Origin: Bacillota bacterium
GTDB lineage: Bacteria; Bacillota; Clostridia; Oscillospirales; Ruminococcaceae
Direction: 5' to 3'
DNA: 64,000 nt
Assembly: GCA_023415575.1 (NCBI GenBank)
Contig: JAEZKF010000029.1
Span: 33,248 to 97,247, forward strand
A program made the translations under genes and the position numbers. Position 1 is the first letter of the stretch. Each line of letters begins with the position of its first letter. A model generated the notes under the pieces. It was not told the origin of the DNA, did no database searches, and was given only the letters and a program-made list of their open reading frames with translations. Positions 33,607 through 42,720 of the stretch are shown here, in pieces.

Positions 33607-34491
33607 TCATTCTACTTGGAGAAAAGCCGATTTGCGACCGGCTGCCGCCTCGTAGATTTCTCGCATTGTCCTTGCATCCTCCGCCTGCGTGCCTGCCGAC
33701 TCGCAGATAATGGTCGGAGAGCAGCCTTTTTTGGCTATCAACTCCGCAATCGGCTCAAAGTCAGGGCCGTAAACGGTGTCTTCAAACGTCAGATGCCGTT
33801 TTTCGCCGCCGTTCTGGGTATACTCTATCTTGGAGAAATGCGCGTGGAACTCCCGCAGGCGGGAAAGTCCAAGCCCATTCTCTATCTTTGCAAAGATCTC
33901 CTCGTAGTCCGAAAAGGTACGCAGGCCGCCGAGCGTGCGGGCGTTGAGGTGGCCGAAGTCAATACAGGGGATGAACCGTTCATCCACCCTGCACAGCTCA
34001 ATGACCTCGTCGAGTGTGCCGAGCTGGTTGATCTTCCCCATTGTTTCGGGGCACAGGCGGATATGGGACAGGCCCTGCTCGTCCAATGCCGCCGCGGCCC
34101 TTTTCAGGGTGTCCTTTGCATATTCGAGCGCCTGTTCGCGCGACATCCTGGATGCCGAACCCGAATGTACTACCACGCGCACGCCGCCCATTGCATCCAC
34201 CGCGTGGGCACTTTGCAGGATGTAGCGGATAGAACCCAGGCGCTTCTCCTCCTCCACGCTGGAAAGCGAGATGTAGTAAGGGGAATGCAGTGAAATCGCA
34301 ACACCGTGCTCTGCCGCCGCTTTTCCGAATGCTCTTGCGGATTCTTCCGATATTTTAACCCCGCGCCCGCACTGGTACTCATAGGCGTTGAGACCCATCT
34401 TTACCACATAGGCGGGGATGTCCGTATTCTTTTTGTAGCCCATTGCGGCAAAACTATCCGAGTTGCCGGCGGGGCCAAAGTAGACGCCCAT
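33607..34491 (-). CDS. TIM-barrel protein of the endonuclease IV (AP endonuclease 2) fold
   Basis: A 294-residue protein resembling Nfo-like deoxyribonuclease IV. It starts GVYFGPAGNSDSFAAMGYK and keeps candidate zinc ligands: H in ISLHSPYY, H in VVVHSGSAS, E in LCPETMGK, D and H in PCIDFGHLNAR, H in REFHAHFSK and E in IICESAGTQ. It could be an AP endonuclease or a sugar isomerase-like relative; the metal set favours the nuclease group. ATG 34491 has AAAGGAAT upstream. Tightly spaced before aroQ (18 bp). Confidence 0.88.
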   Translation of the reverse strand: MGVYFGPAGNSDSFAAMGYKKNTDIPAYVVKMGLNAYEYQCGRGVKISEESARAFGKAAAEHGVAISLHSPYYISLSSVEEEKRLGSIRYILQSAHAVDAMGGVRVVVHSGSASRMSREQALEYAKDTLKRAAAALDEQGLSHIRLCPETMGKINQLGTLDEVIELCRVDERFIPCIDFGHLNARTLGGLRTFSDYEEIFAKIENGLGLSRLREFHAHFSKIEYTQNGGEKRHLTFEDTVYGPDFEPIAELIAKKGCSPTIICESAGTQAEDARTMREIYEAAAGRKSAFLQVE

Positions 34492-34536
34492 TGTATTATT
34501 CCTTTCCGGCATCGGTACAAGCCGGCACAAGTTGAT

Positions 34537-35061
34537 TCATTTCGTTCTATTCAAAGGCTTCTGCCCTTTTTTGCGGTAATAAAGGTCGATATAGCGTTGT
34601 TCAAAGCGGCGCTTAAACAACACCCAAGGGTCGGTATCCTCCTTGATGGGGGTAACGAGCACCGTCTTCATGCCGGCTCGGTTGCCTCCGACCACATCGG
34701 TAAAGATTTGGTCTCCGACAACGGCAATCTCACGCGCCGGGCAGGAGAGCAGCTTTTGTGCGCGACGAAAGCCACGGCGCAGCGGCTTTGCCGCAAAGTG
34801 AACAAAGGGCAGCCCCAGCTTGCCGGCAAAGGGCTCCACCCGCTCCTTGGTATTGTTTGAGAGGATAACCACCGGCACCCCAAGCTCGTTCATGCGCGCA
34901 AGCCAGGGTATGACCTCTTTTTCGGGCAGCGGTGCACCGTGGGAGGACAGGGTGTTGTCTACATCCACGATGAGCGCGCGCACCCCGAGGTCACGGAGCA
35001 TCTGCGCGTCAAGAAGCCATATTCTGTCGATAATCAGGTCGGGGATTGTGTTTCGCTTCAT
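34537..35061 (-). CDS. YqeG-family HAD-IIIA phosphatase
   Basis: A 174-residue HAD hydrolase. Motif I is VDVDNTLSSHG (nucleophile Asp), motif II VVILSNNTKERV, and motif III/IV K in AKPLRRGFRRAQ and GDQIFTDVVGGNRAG. YqeG proteins are conserved in Firmicutes; the family includes mitochondrial phosphatidylglycerophosphate phosphatase, so PGP phosphatase activity is possible. It lies downstream of rpsU past a terminator. Confidence 0.93.
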   Translation of the reverse strand: MKRNTIPDLIIDRIWLLDAQMLRDLGVRALIVDVDNTLSSHGAPLPEKEVIPWLARMNELGVPVVILSNNTKERVEPFAGKLGLPFVHFAAKPLRRGFRRAQKLLSCPAREIAVVGDQIFTDVVGGNRAGMKTVLVTPIKEDTDPWVLFKRRFEQRYIDLYYRKKGQKPLNRTK

Positions 35062-35125
35062 TCCAATACCTTTCTTTTCGCTAGAAGTACCGCAAAAAAC
35101 GCTTTGCCATCATATTATATAAAAG

Positions 35126-35149
35126 AAAAAAGCGGGCTATGCGCCCGCT
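35126..35149 (-). terminator. Terminator after rpsU
   Basis: AGCGGGC pairs with GCCCGCT, followed by TTTTTTC on the minus strand and by TGCTTTTTTT on the plus strand. Confidence 0.85.
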
Positions 35150-35185
35150 TGCTTTTTTTCAGGTATTCACAACCCGCCGCAAGAT

Positions 35186-35362
35186 TTACTTATACTTGCG
35201 TTTGCGCGCAGCCTCTGACTTCTTCTTGCGCTTTACGGATGGTTTCTCATAATGTTCTCTTTTGCGAACCTCCTGCAAGACGCCGGCTCTGGCGCACTGC
35301 CTTTTAAAGCGTCTAAGAGCGCTGTCAAGACTTTCGTTATCTTTAATACGAATTTCAGCCAT
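35186..35362 (-). CDS. rpsU: 30S ribosomal protein S21
   Basis: A 58-residue basic ribosomal protein. It begins MAEIRIKDNESLDSALRRFK, has RQCARAGVLQEVRKREHYEK and ends in a Lys/Arg-rich tail. GGAGGGAATTTGAA precedes the ATG at 35362. A consensus promoter lies at 35453-35482 and a strong terminator follows, so it is largely its own unit. Confidence 0.97.
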   Translation of the reverse strand: MAEIRIKDNESLDSALRRFKRQCARAGVLQEVRKREHYEKPSVKRKKKSEAARKRKYK

Positions 35363-35452
35363 TTCAAATTCCCTCCCTCCGCCACGCGGCAGGGTAATCT
35401 AAACCGTAAGCCCGATGCGTTTAATGGCCTTACAACTTTAGTAACAAGTGTA

Positions 35453-35482
35453 ATTATACAATGCGGTCAACCGTTCTGTCAA
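35453..35482 (-). promoter_or_regulatory. rpsU promoter
   Basis: TTGACA, 18-base spacer, TATAAT on the minus strand. The rest of the gap 35363-35703 is AT-rich and holds only the leuS terminator. Confidence 0.8.
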
Positions 35483-35647
35483 TAGCTACAAGCTGATTGT
35501 TCCATGGTTTTTGTGGCCTTTGTCTAACTTAAAAATCCGCCAAATCCTTGCCAAAACGACGCTGTTTTCCAGAAATAAGGCCGTTTATTTGCAGATATAT
35601 GAGCCGGATGCCGCAATCTCAAAATAATACAAAATTGCAATATACTT

Positions 35648-35682
35648 AAAAACCGGCAGATTGTAGGTTGATCTGCCGGTTT
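35648..35682 (-). terminator. Terminator of the leuS operon
   Basis: ACCGGCAGAT pairs with ATCTGCCGGT around a 9-base loop; TTTTTAAG follows on the minus strand, about 20 bp past leuS. Confidence 0.92.
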
Positions 35683-35703
35683 TAGTTTTAAAAAGAAGTT
35701 TTG

Positions 35704-38112
35704 CTATTTCACCACGAGATTTACAAGCTTACCCGGAACATACAGCTCCTTGACCAGCTGCTTATCCGCGATATTCTCACTGATGCGGGGCAGGGCCTTT
35801 GCCTGTGCGAGTACATCGGCCTGCGCTGCTTCGCGGTCAATTACCATGCGCTCGCGGACCTTACCGTTAATCTGCACGGCAATCTCCACTGTATCCTCCT
35901 TGCACTTCTCGGGGATAAACTGCGGCCATTTTGTGTATGCAATCATGCCCTCAAATCCGCATACGCTCCACAGCTCTTCGGTAATGTGCGGTGCAAAGGG
36001 GTTAAGCAGGATGAGGAAGGTCTTTAACTCCGCACGGTTGATGGAACCGGTTTTGGTGATATCGTTGAGCAAGGCCATCATCGCCGCAATAGCGGTGTTG
36101 AACTTGAGGGTTTCAATATCCTCGCTGACCTTCTTGATGGTCTTGTGCATAGCGGTTTCAAGCTCCGGACGGTACTCCTTGCCGTCGATTACACACTCCT
36201 GCAGCTCCCAGACGCGGTCGAGGAAGCGGCGACAGCCGCGAATCGATGCGGTGTTCCACGGTGCGCTCTTTTCAAAGTCGCCGATGAACATCTCATACAG
36301 GCGCATAGTGTCAGCGCCGTACTCCGCAACGATGTCGTCGGGGTTGACGACGTTGCCGCGGGATTTACTCATCTTCTCGCCATTCTCGCCCAGAATCATA
36401 CCATGGCTTGTGCGCTTCGCATACGGCTCGGGGGTGGATACCACGCCGATGTCGTACAGGAACTTGTGCCAGAAGCGGGAATACAAAAGGTGCAGGGTGG
36501 TGTGCTCCATTCCGCCGTTATACCAGTCTACCGGCATCCAGTAGTCAAGCGCCTCCTTGGAGGCAACACCCGCGCCAAAATTCGGGTCGCAGTAACGCAG
36601 GAAGTACCATGACGAACCGGCCCACTGGGGCATGGTGTCGGTCTCTCGCTTGGCGGGGCCGCCGCAGTGCGGGCAGGTGGTGTTCACCCACTCGTCAATA
36701 TTTGCAAGGGGAGACTCGCCTGTCTCGGTCTGCTCGTAGGACTCAATCTGCGGCAGGCGCAGGGGCAGCTCGCTTTCGGGCAGCGGAACGTAGCCGCAGT
36801 TCGGGCAAATGACAATCGGAATCGGCTCGCCCCAATAGCGCTGGCGGGAGAATACCCAGTCGCGCAGCTTAAAGTTTACCTTGGGCACGCCCTTCTTATT
36901 CTGCTCAAGCCAGTCTACAATCTTCTTTTTGGCATCCTCAACACTCAGGCCGTCGAGTATACCGGAGTTTACCATTACACCGGTTTCGCAATCGGTGAAG
37001 GCCTCTTTTTGCACATCCCCGCCCTTGACAACCTCTATGATGGGCAGGTCAAACTTCTTGGCAAACTCCCAGTCGCGGGTATCGTGGGCAGGTACCGCCA
37101 TGATGGCGCCGGTGCCGTAGCTTGTGAGTACATAGTCCGCGATGTAGATGGGAATCTGCTTGTCGTTGACGGGGTTAATCGCCATAACGCCCTCAAGGCG
37201 CACACCGGTCTTTTCCTTTGCCACTTCAGTGCGGTCAAAATCTGATTTCTTCGCCGCCTCATTCTGATATGCGGTAACCTCGTCTATATTCTTGATGATG
37301 GGTGCCCACTTTTTAATGAGCTCATGCTCAGGCGACATTACCATGTAGGTCGCACCAAACAGGGTGTCGGGACGGGTAGTATAAATGCGCAGCACATCCC
37401 CTGTTGTGGTGGTAAAGTCCACTTCTGCACCGGTAGACCGGCCAATCCAGTTGCGCTGCGAGGTCTTTACGCGCTCGATGTAGTCAACCGTATCAAGGTC
37501 ATCCAACAGGCGCTGGGCATACTCGGTGATTTTGAGCATCCATTGGCTCTTTACACGGCGCACAACCTCGCCGTTGCAGCGCTCGCAGGTGCCGTTGACA
37601 ACCTCTTCGTTGGCGAGCACGACCTTGCAGTCGGTGCACCAGTTTACGGCCATCTCCTTCTTGTATGCAAGCCCGTGCTTAAAGAGCTGTAAGAAGATCC
37701 ACTGTGTCCAGCGGTAGTATTCGGGGTCGGTGGTGTTGATTTCTCGCTTCCAGTCAAACGAAAGGCCCAAGGACTTGAGCTGCGACTTAAAGCGGGCGAT
37801 ATTATTCTTTGTTACCACCTCGGGGTGGATGTGGTTCTTTATAGCATAGTTCTCAGTCGGCAGGCCAAAGGCGTCCCAACCCATTGGGTAAAGGACATTG
37901 TAGCCCTGCAGACGCTTCTTGCGCGAGACAATATCAAGCGCCGTATAGGAGCGCGGATGGCCTACATGCAGGCCCGCACCCGACGGATACGGAAATTCCA
38001 CCAGCGCATAGTACTTGGGCAGGGTATAGTCGGCTTTAGCGGCAAACACGTTCTTTTCTTCCCAAATTCGCTGCCATTTCGCCTCGACTTCCTTAAAATT
38101 ATCGTATTTCAT
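35704..38112 (-). CDS. leuS: Leucyl-tRNA synthetase
   Basis: Charges tRNA-Leu. About 802 residues, standard for bacterial LeuRS. The HIGH motif appears as GLHVGHPRSY, then zinc-binding cysteines (NWCTDCKVVLA and CERC), the CP1 editing domain (about 215-400, with TTRPDTLFGATYMV and VPAHDTRDWEFA), KMSKS in GEKMSKSRGNVV, and the C-terminal anticodon and LeuRS-specific domains. Of three nearby ATGs I favour 38112 (MKYDNFKEVEAKW). It ends the long operon that includes rsfS, and no T-box fits in the 82-bp gap upstream. Confidence 0.96.
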   Translation of the reverse strand: MKYDNFKEVEAKWQRIWEEKNVFAAKADYTLPKYYALVEFPYPSGAGLHVGHPRSYTALDIVSRKKRLQGYNVLYPMGWDAFGLPTENYAIKNHIHPEVVTKNNIARFKSQLKSLGLSFDWKREINTTDPEYYRWTQWIFLQLFKHGLAYKKEMAVNWCTDCKVVLANEEVVNGTCERCNGEVVRRVKSQWMLKITEYAQRLLDDLDTVDYIERVKTSQRNWIGRSTGAEVDFTTTTGDVLRIYTTRPDTLFGATYMVMSPEHELIKKWAPIIKNIDEVTAYQNEAAKKSDFDRTEVAKEKTGVRLEGVMAINPVNDKQIPIYIADYVLTSYGTGAIMAVPAHDTRDWEFAKKFDLPIIEVVKGGDVQKEAFTDCETGVMVNSGILDGLSVEDAKKKIVDWLEQNKKGVPKVNFKLRDWVFSRQRYWGEPIPIVICPNCGYVPLPESELPLRLPQIESYEQTETGESPLANIDEWVNTTCPHCGGPAKRETDTMPQWAGSSWYFLRYCDPNFGAGVASKEALDYWMPVDWYNGGMEHTTLHLLYSRFWHKFLYDIGVVSTPEPYAKRTSHGMILGENGEKMSKSRGNVVNPDDIVAEYGADTMRLYEMFIGDFEKSAPWNTASIRGCRRFLDRVWELQECVIDGKEYRPELETAMHKTIKKVSEDIETLKFNTAIAAMMALLNDITKTGSINRAELKTFLILLNPFAPHITEELWSVCGFEGMIAYTKWPQFIPEKCKEDTVEIAVQINGKVRERMVIDREAAQADVLAQAKALPRISENIADKQLVKELYVPGKLVNLVVK

Positions 38113-38194
38113 TCTCCTGGTCATTCCTTTCAAAAAGTCCGCGCTAAAAGCATATGCACGGGCGCCCCATAAAAAGGAGACCCGCGCTCATATG

Positions 38195-38554
38195 TTAATC
38201 CTGCTCAAGCAGGGTTTGCGTGTCAATCTTTTCTGCATCTGCCCACAGGCGTTCCAGCTCGTAGAATTTACGGGCCTCCGGGTAGAACACATGGACGATG
38301 ACCGACCCGTAATCCAGCGCAATCCACTGCGCGGAGCCGTAGCCCTCCACAAACGCAGGCGCTACACCCTGTTCCTTTAGCTTAAACTCCACCTCGTCGG
38401 CGAGGCTTTTTACATGTGTGGAACTGGTGCCTGAGGCTACGATGAAGTAATCGGTAATCACCGTAAGGTCGTGCACACGCAAAACAGTGATGTCCACCGC
38501 CTTTTTTTCATCCAGCACGGCGACAATCTGCTTTGCTGTTTGTTGTGGTGTCAT
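38195..38554 (-). CDS. rsfS: Ribosomal silencing factor
   Basis: Binds L14 on the large subunit and blocks subunit joining in stationary phase. The 119-residue protein has the whole RsfS domain: VHDLTVITDYFIVASGTSST, then WIALDYGSVIVHVFYPEARK and FYELERLW. GGAGGAATGG precedes the ATG at 12 bases. Conserved order with LCP, nadD and yhbY genes. Confidence 0.95.
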   Translation of the reverse strand: MTPQQTAKQIVAVLDEKKAVDITVLRVHDLTVITDYFIVASGTSSTHVKSLADEVEFKLKEQGVAPAFVEGYGSAQWIALDYGSVIVHVFYPEARKFYELERLWADAEKIDTQTLLEQD

Positions 38555-38581
38555 TTAGCTGCCATTCCTCCTTCGCAAAAT

Positions 38582-39535
38582 TTACGATAGCTCTATAATA
38601 TTTAGCTCCTCAGCCGGGACGCTGTCGCTGTAGGGGCGAAAATGCTCGTTTAAAAGGTCTGCCGTTTTCTTAGCATCAAGCGTATATACCGAATATCCCT
38701 CGTGCATAACGCCGTTTCCCTCGGGGGTGAAAAACTCGATAGAATCGGCATCGATATCCTTAATCCCGCCATAATATTCTATGACCTCGGCCAGAGTAAG
38801 GTCAGTGGTGATGTTGGAATAGTTCTGGGTTAAAAGGCTTAGCATCTTTGCTTTTGACATCGAAAGTACCTTTTTAGCGCACGCCTTTAAAAACAGGCTC
38901 TGAGCCTGCATACGGCCAATGTCGCCGGTTACATAGCCTGCGCGGTAGCGAACAAACCACTCCGCCTTCTCGCCGTCGAGCACCTGTTCACCTTTCTTGA
39001 GGACTTTGGTGCTGGTAAAGTAGATGTCCTGCGGGATGTTGACCGTAACCCCGCCCATGGAGTCGACAATCTGCCTGAGTCCCGAAAGGTTGACTGTGGC
39101 ATAGTGGTCTATTTCAAGGGCAAAGGTGTACTCTATCTCTTCAATCAGCGCGCCGATACGGGTTTGTCCGCTTTTGGCATTGCCGTACACTGCGTTGATT
39201 TTTCCGGTCGGGTAACGCTTAATCCCGACATAGGTATCACGCGGAATCTGAAAGACCTTTACAGTTTTATTTGCGGCATCAAGGCTTGCCACCATGATAA
39301 CGTCGGTGAGCAGCTCGCTCTCATCCAGACCGCACAGCAAGAAGTTGACTGCTTCATCCGGCTGGACAGCCGTTGAGGAAGGAGATGAACTCTCAGGCGT
39401 TATGGCGCTTTCACCCGATTCCTCTTTCGGTTTTTGCTGTAAAAAGCGGGTGTTTAAAACGTAATACCCGCCGCCTAATACCGCAAGCGTTGCAACAAAC
39501 GCTATGACAAATGCGATGACATTCTTTTTCTTCAA
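38582..39535 (-). CDS. LytR-CpsA-Psr (LCP) family cell-wall ligase
   Basis: Attaches teichoic acid or other anionic polymers to peptidoglycan. About 317 residues: N-terminal membrane anchor (NVIAFVIAFVATLAVLGG), then a Ser/Pro-rich linker and the LCP domain with the conserved Asp and Arg of the pyrophosphate site (IMVASLDAANKTVKVFQIPR-D), and VRYRAGYVTGDIGRMQAQ. The likely start is TTG at 39535, because GGGAGGG lies seven bases upstream; a GTG at 39553 overlaps that ribosome site. Confidence 0.93.
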   Translation of the reverse strand: MKKKNVIAFVIAFVATLAVLGGGYYVLNTRFLQQKPKEESGESAITPESSSPSSTAVQPDEAVNFLLCGLDESELLTDVIMVASLDAANKTVKVFQIPRDTYVGIKRYPTGKINAVYGNAKSGQTRIGALIEEIEYTFALEIDHYATVNLSGLRQIVDSMGGVTVNIPQDIYFTSTKVLKKGEQVLDGEKAEWFVRYRAGYVTGDIGRMQAQSLFLKACAKKVLSMSKAKMLSLLTQNYSNITTDLTLAEVIEYYGGIKDIDADSIEFFTPEGNGVMHEGYSVYTLDAKKTADLLNEHFRPYSDSVPAEELNIIELS

Positions 39536-39581
39536 AACCGGACCCTCCCGCACGGGTAGCCGAACGCAAGGCTCGGATACT

Positions 39582-40757
39582 TTATTTTTGTGCCGCGGGG
39601 AGAAAACTGTTGTAAGCCTTTACCGTATCGATGTGGATTGGCGACTGTTTCTTTGCAAGCCCCTGTATGGAAAGGGAAAGTGCACAGAGCATTGCGCTGT
39701 CGAGGCCGGATGATACCCGCTCACGAATCAAGTCTGCCGCCGCAAATGTGCGGTCAAACGAGATGCAGTCTGCGAGATAGACAACCTGTTCCAACAAAGT
39801 AATACCCTCGCGGGCCGTAGTGTGGTATCTTATAGCATTTATTATTTCTTCGTCATTTATACCAAGCGAGCGCGCAAGGACTGCGCCTGAAATTGCATGC
39901 CAGATCTTTGTTGTCCGCTGCTCGACATCGTCCAAAATTATACCAGACTTTTTAAGCATTTGCAACTGCGCAGGCAGGTCCATCTCCTTGGTGATGTCGT
40001 GAACAAGCCCTGCAACATACGCCTTGTTTTCATCTGCGCTAAACAGGATGGAAAGGGTTACAGCCTCCGCAGCCACACAGATGGAATGCTCGTAGCGATT
40101 TTCACTCAGGCGGGCGGCAATCTCGCTTTTAAACCTGCGTATTTCCTCACGCTCGCCGCCGTAGGGGTGTACGGTGTCTATGTACCTGCGCACCGGCTGC
40201 GGCAAGGCTTCGTGGTTTGCGCTCCCTTGCTTGTGAATCCTAGCACGAATCTCTGTGGAGGATGCCTCAAACGGCTCGATGTCGATGATCTTAGTCTTTA
40301 CCCCTTTGTGCGCAAGCCTTTGGGCATACTGGGAAAGTGTGGCGTATTCCCCTTGGTTGCGCGCACCGGCACACATGGTCGCAAGGGTAAAGAGCGTCTC
40401 GGCCTCATACCACCGCTCGAGGGTGATAAACATATCCGAGCCCATTAAAAAAAAGAACTCCGCGTCCGGATACAGCTTTTTAAAGTGCTGCAGGGTGTGC
40501 ACGGTGTAGCTCTTGGTCTCGCGACGGATTTCAAAGTCGCTGACCTCGGCGTTTTCAATATCCGATACAGCCAGACGGCACATATTGTAACGGTCAACGG
40601 AGCTTGCAAGGTCGTGTGCGTCCTTGTGCGGGGGCATATAGGTGGGGATGAAGATCAGCTTATCAAGGCTAAGGGCCTGCAAGAACGCCTTAGCAAGGTG
40701 CAGATGGCCTTTATGGATGGGGTTGAAGGTTCCACCAAACAATCCGATTTTCTGCAT
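39582..40757 (-). CDS. nadD: Fused nicotinate-nucleotide adenylyltransferase and YqeK-type HD phosphohydrolase
   Basis: A 391-residue fusion. Residues 1 to about 195 are NadD (GLFGGTFNPIHKGHLHLA, with the T/H-x-G-H motif, and PFEASSTEIRARI), which makes NaAD from NaMN. Residues from about 205 are YqeK, an HD-domain Ap4A hydrolase: H in YEHSICV, HD in VAGLVHDITKEM, H in WHAISGAVLA, H in IRYHTTAREG and D in LADCISFDR. In B. subtilis these are two adjacent genes; here one frame spans both. GGGGAGGGAATG precedes the ATG. Neighbours yhbY and rsfS match the standard cluster. Confidence 0.94.
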   Translation of the reverse strand: MQKIGLFGGTFNPIHKGHLHLAKAFLQALSLDKLIFIPTYMPPHKDAHDLASSVDRYNMCRLAVSDIENAEVSDFEIRRETKSYTVHTLQHFKKLYPDAEFFFLMGSDMFITLERWYEAETLFTLATMCAGARNQGEYATLSQYAQRLAHKGVKTKIIDIEPFEASSTEIRARIHKQGSANHEALPQPVRRYIDTVHPYGGEREEIRRFKSEIAARLSENRYEHSICVAAEAVTLSILFSADENKAYVAGLVHDITKEMDLPAQLQMLKKSGIILDDVEQRTTKIWHAISGAVLARSLGINDEEIINAIRYHTTAREGITLLEQVVYLADCISFDRTFAAADLIRERVSSGLDSAMLCALSLSIQGLAKKQSPIHIDTVKAYNSFLPAAQK

Positions 40758-40807
40758 AACGGTGCATTCCCTCCCCCTAATGAAATTTCAATCGCTTCTG
40801 TTATGCC

Positions 40808-41095
40808 TTAGTAGTTGATGATAGGCTTTTTGGGGTTTCTGCGAAAGAGCACAAACCGGGTTCCGATGACCTGAACGACCTCGCTGTTTGTGCGCTCCGC
40901 AAGCAGTTCGGCTGCCTCACGCGGGGTGTAGGGCGCTGTTTCAAGCACCCGCAGCTTGATAAGCTCGCGTGCTGTCAGTGCATCATCCACCTGGGTGACA
41001 AGGGTATCGGAAATCTCGTTTTTGCCGATTTGCAGGATGGTATCTATCTGGTTTGCAAGCGCCCTGAGGCTTGCGCGTTCCTTACTTGTAAGCAT
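40808..41095 (-). CDS. yhbY: YhbY-family RNA-binding protein (CRM domain)
   Basis: A 95-residue CRM-domain protein linked to pre-50S ribosomal particles. It begins MLTSKERASLRALANQIDTI, has the GKNEISDTLV loop in place of the common GKxG motif and ends GTRFVLFRRNPKKPIINY. AAAGGCATGATTAT precedes the ATG. Confidence 0.94.
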   Translation of the reverse strand: MLTSKERASLRALANQIDTILQIGKNEISDTLVTQVDDALTARELIKLRVLETAPYTPREAAELLAERTNSEVVQVIGTRFVLFRRNPKKPIINY

Positions 41096-41137
41096 ATAAT
41101 CATGCCTTTCTATTATGCGTATTTTTGCGCTTGCTGC

Positions 41138-41740
41138 TTAGGCGCGGGTGCTATCAAGGTATTTTGCTAACTCCAATGCAAACGCGTTGACCGCCTTTGC
41201 ACGGTGGCTGATGCGGTTTTTCTCATCGTCTGAAAGCTCGGCCATCGTTTTATCGCCCACCAAAAAGATGGGGTCATAGCCAAAGCCGTTCTCCCCCTTC
41301 GGCTCATTTGCGATAAGCCCTTCGCAGGTGCCGTGGGTGACAATCTCTGTGCCGTCTGGGAAGACACAGCACACGCAGCACTCATAGCGGGCGGTGCGCT
41401 TTTCTCGCGGTACATCCTTAAGCTTTTCAAGCACCATGCGGTTTTTTACCTCATAGGGCGTATCCTCGCCGAGATAGCGGGCCGAAAGGACACCGGGGGC
41501 ACCGCCCAGTGCGTCGATGCAGATGCCGCTGTCATCCGATACGGCGGGCAAGCCGCTAAAACGGCTGACCGCAAGCGCCTTGATGCGGGCGTTTTCTTCA
41601 AAGGTTGTGCCCGTTTCCTCAATCTCCTGCGTAAAGCCGATGTCCGTAAGGGTTAGTACCTCTATGCCGGTGTGGGCAAGCAGCTGCTTCATCTCTTTGA
41701 TTTTGCCCTTATTTGAGGATGCAAATACCAGTTTGTCCAT
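41138..41740 (-). CDS. rdgB: XTP/dITP diphosphatase (RdgB/HAM1)
   Basis: Hydrolyses non-canonical purine triphosphates and keeps them out of DNA. The 200-residue protein shows FASSNKGKIKEMKQLL, the catalytic acidic motif ETGTTFEENARIKALAVSRF, DDSGICIDALGGAPGVLSAR, and GENGFGYDPIFLV with SHRAKAV. AAAAAGGATTAAAAAGA precedes the ATG. Part of the ftsY-to-leuS operon. Confidence 0.96.
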   Translation of the reverse strand: MDKLVFASSNKGKIKEMKQLLAHTGIEVLTLTDIGFTQEIEETGTTFEENARIKALAVSRFSGLPAVSDDSGICIDALGGAPGVLSARYLGEDTPYEVKNRMVLEKLKDVPREKRTARYECCVCCVFPDGTEIVTHGTCEGLIANEPKGENGFGYDPIFLVGDKTMAELSDDEKNRISHRAKAVNAFALELAKYLDSTRA

Positions 41741-41765
41741 TCTTTTTAATCCTTTTTGCTATACT

Positions 41766-42680
41766 TTACGCACGTTCGCCGAACAACGCCTTTGCAAACG
41801 CGTCGGGGTCAAAGGGCTGGAGGTCGTCAATCTTCTCGCCCACGCCTACGAATTTAACAGGGACCGAAAGCTCATTGCAGATGCCGATGACAACACCGCC
41901 GCGGGCCGTGCCGTCAAGCTTGGTGAGCACGATGCCGGTAATGCCTGCGGCCTCCTTGAACTCGCGCGCCTGACTCAGCGCATTCTGCCCTGTGGTGGCA
42001 TCGAGCACAAGCAATACCTCGACATCGCTGTCGGGTGCCTCGCGCTTGATAACGCGTGCAATCTTAGAAAGTTCATCCATGAGGTTTTTCTTGTTGTGCA
42101 GGCGGCCTGCCGTATCGCAGATGACAACGTCAATCCCGCGCGACTTTGCCGCAGAAACCGCGTCAAACACGACAGCTGCGGGGTCGCTGCCCTCGCTGTG
42201 ACGTATAATCGGCACATCCGCGCGCTCTGCCCACACGGCGAGCTGGTCAATCGCAGCCGCACGGAAGGTATCGGCAGCGCCTAACAGCACGCTCTTGCCC
42301 TGGGCCTTGAGGTTTGCGGCAAGCTTGCCGATGGTGGTGGTTTTGCCGACCCCGTTTACGCCGATAACAAGGATAACCGACGGTTTGGTGCTTAGGGCAA
42401 GCCCTTCGCCGCCGCGCAGCATATCCGCAATCAAAAGCTGCATCTCGCCTGTAATCTGCGCAGGGTCGGTAATCCCCTTCTCCTTAATGCGTGACTTAAG
42501 CTGTTCGCAGATGTCCGCGGCCGTCCTTGCGCCGACATCGGAGGTGATGAGAATCTCCTCAAGCTCCTCAAACAGCTCCTCATCAATCTTTGTAAACGAC
42601 TTGAACATGGAGTCTATCGTTTTTGCCATTGAATCGCGGGTCTTTTTGAGTCCTCCCGCCAGTTTTTCAAACAATCCCAT
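41766..42680 (-). CDS. ftsY: Signal recognition particle receptor FtsY
   Basis: SRP-GTPase that docks ribosome-nascent chains at the membrane. 304 residues, the short Gram-positive form without the long acidic A domain. It has a helical N domain (MGLFEKLAGGLKKTRDSMAK) and a G domain with GVNGVGKTTTIGKLA, AADTFRAAAIDQL, DTAGRLHNKKNLMDEL, TKLDGTARGG and GVGEKIDDLQPFD. It follows smc, as in many Firmicutes. Confidence 0.97.
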   Translation of the reverse strand: MGLFEKLAGGLKKTRDSMAKTIDSMFKSFTKIDEELFEELEEILITSDVGARTAADICEQLKSRIKEKGITDPAQITGEMQLLIADMLRGGEGLALSTKPSVILVIGVNGVGKTTTIGKLAANLKAQGKSVLLGAADTFRAAAIDQLAVWAERADVPIIRHSEGSDPAAVVFDAVSAAKSRGIDVVICDTAGRLHNKKNLMDELSKIARVIKREAPDSDVEVLLVLDATTGQNALSQAREFKEAAGITGIVLTKLDGTARGGVVIGICNELSVPVKFVGVGEKIDDLQPFDPDAFAKALFGERA

Positions 42681-42720
42681 CGAGTTACCTATGCCTTTCC
42701 CGTATCTTGACTAGCTTGTG

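Noticed and set aside
38113..38194. Possible T-box in front of leuS
   Set aside because: Only 82 bp separate it from rsfS, with no T-box sequence and no terminator.
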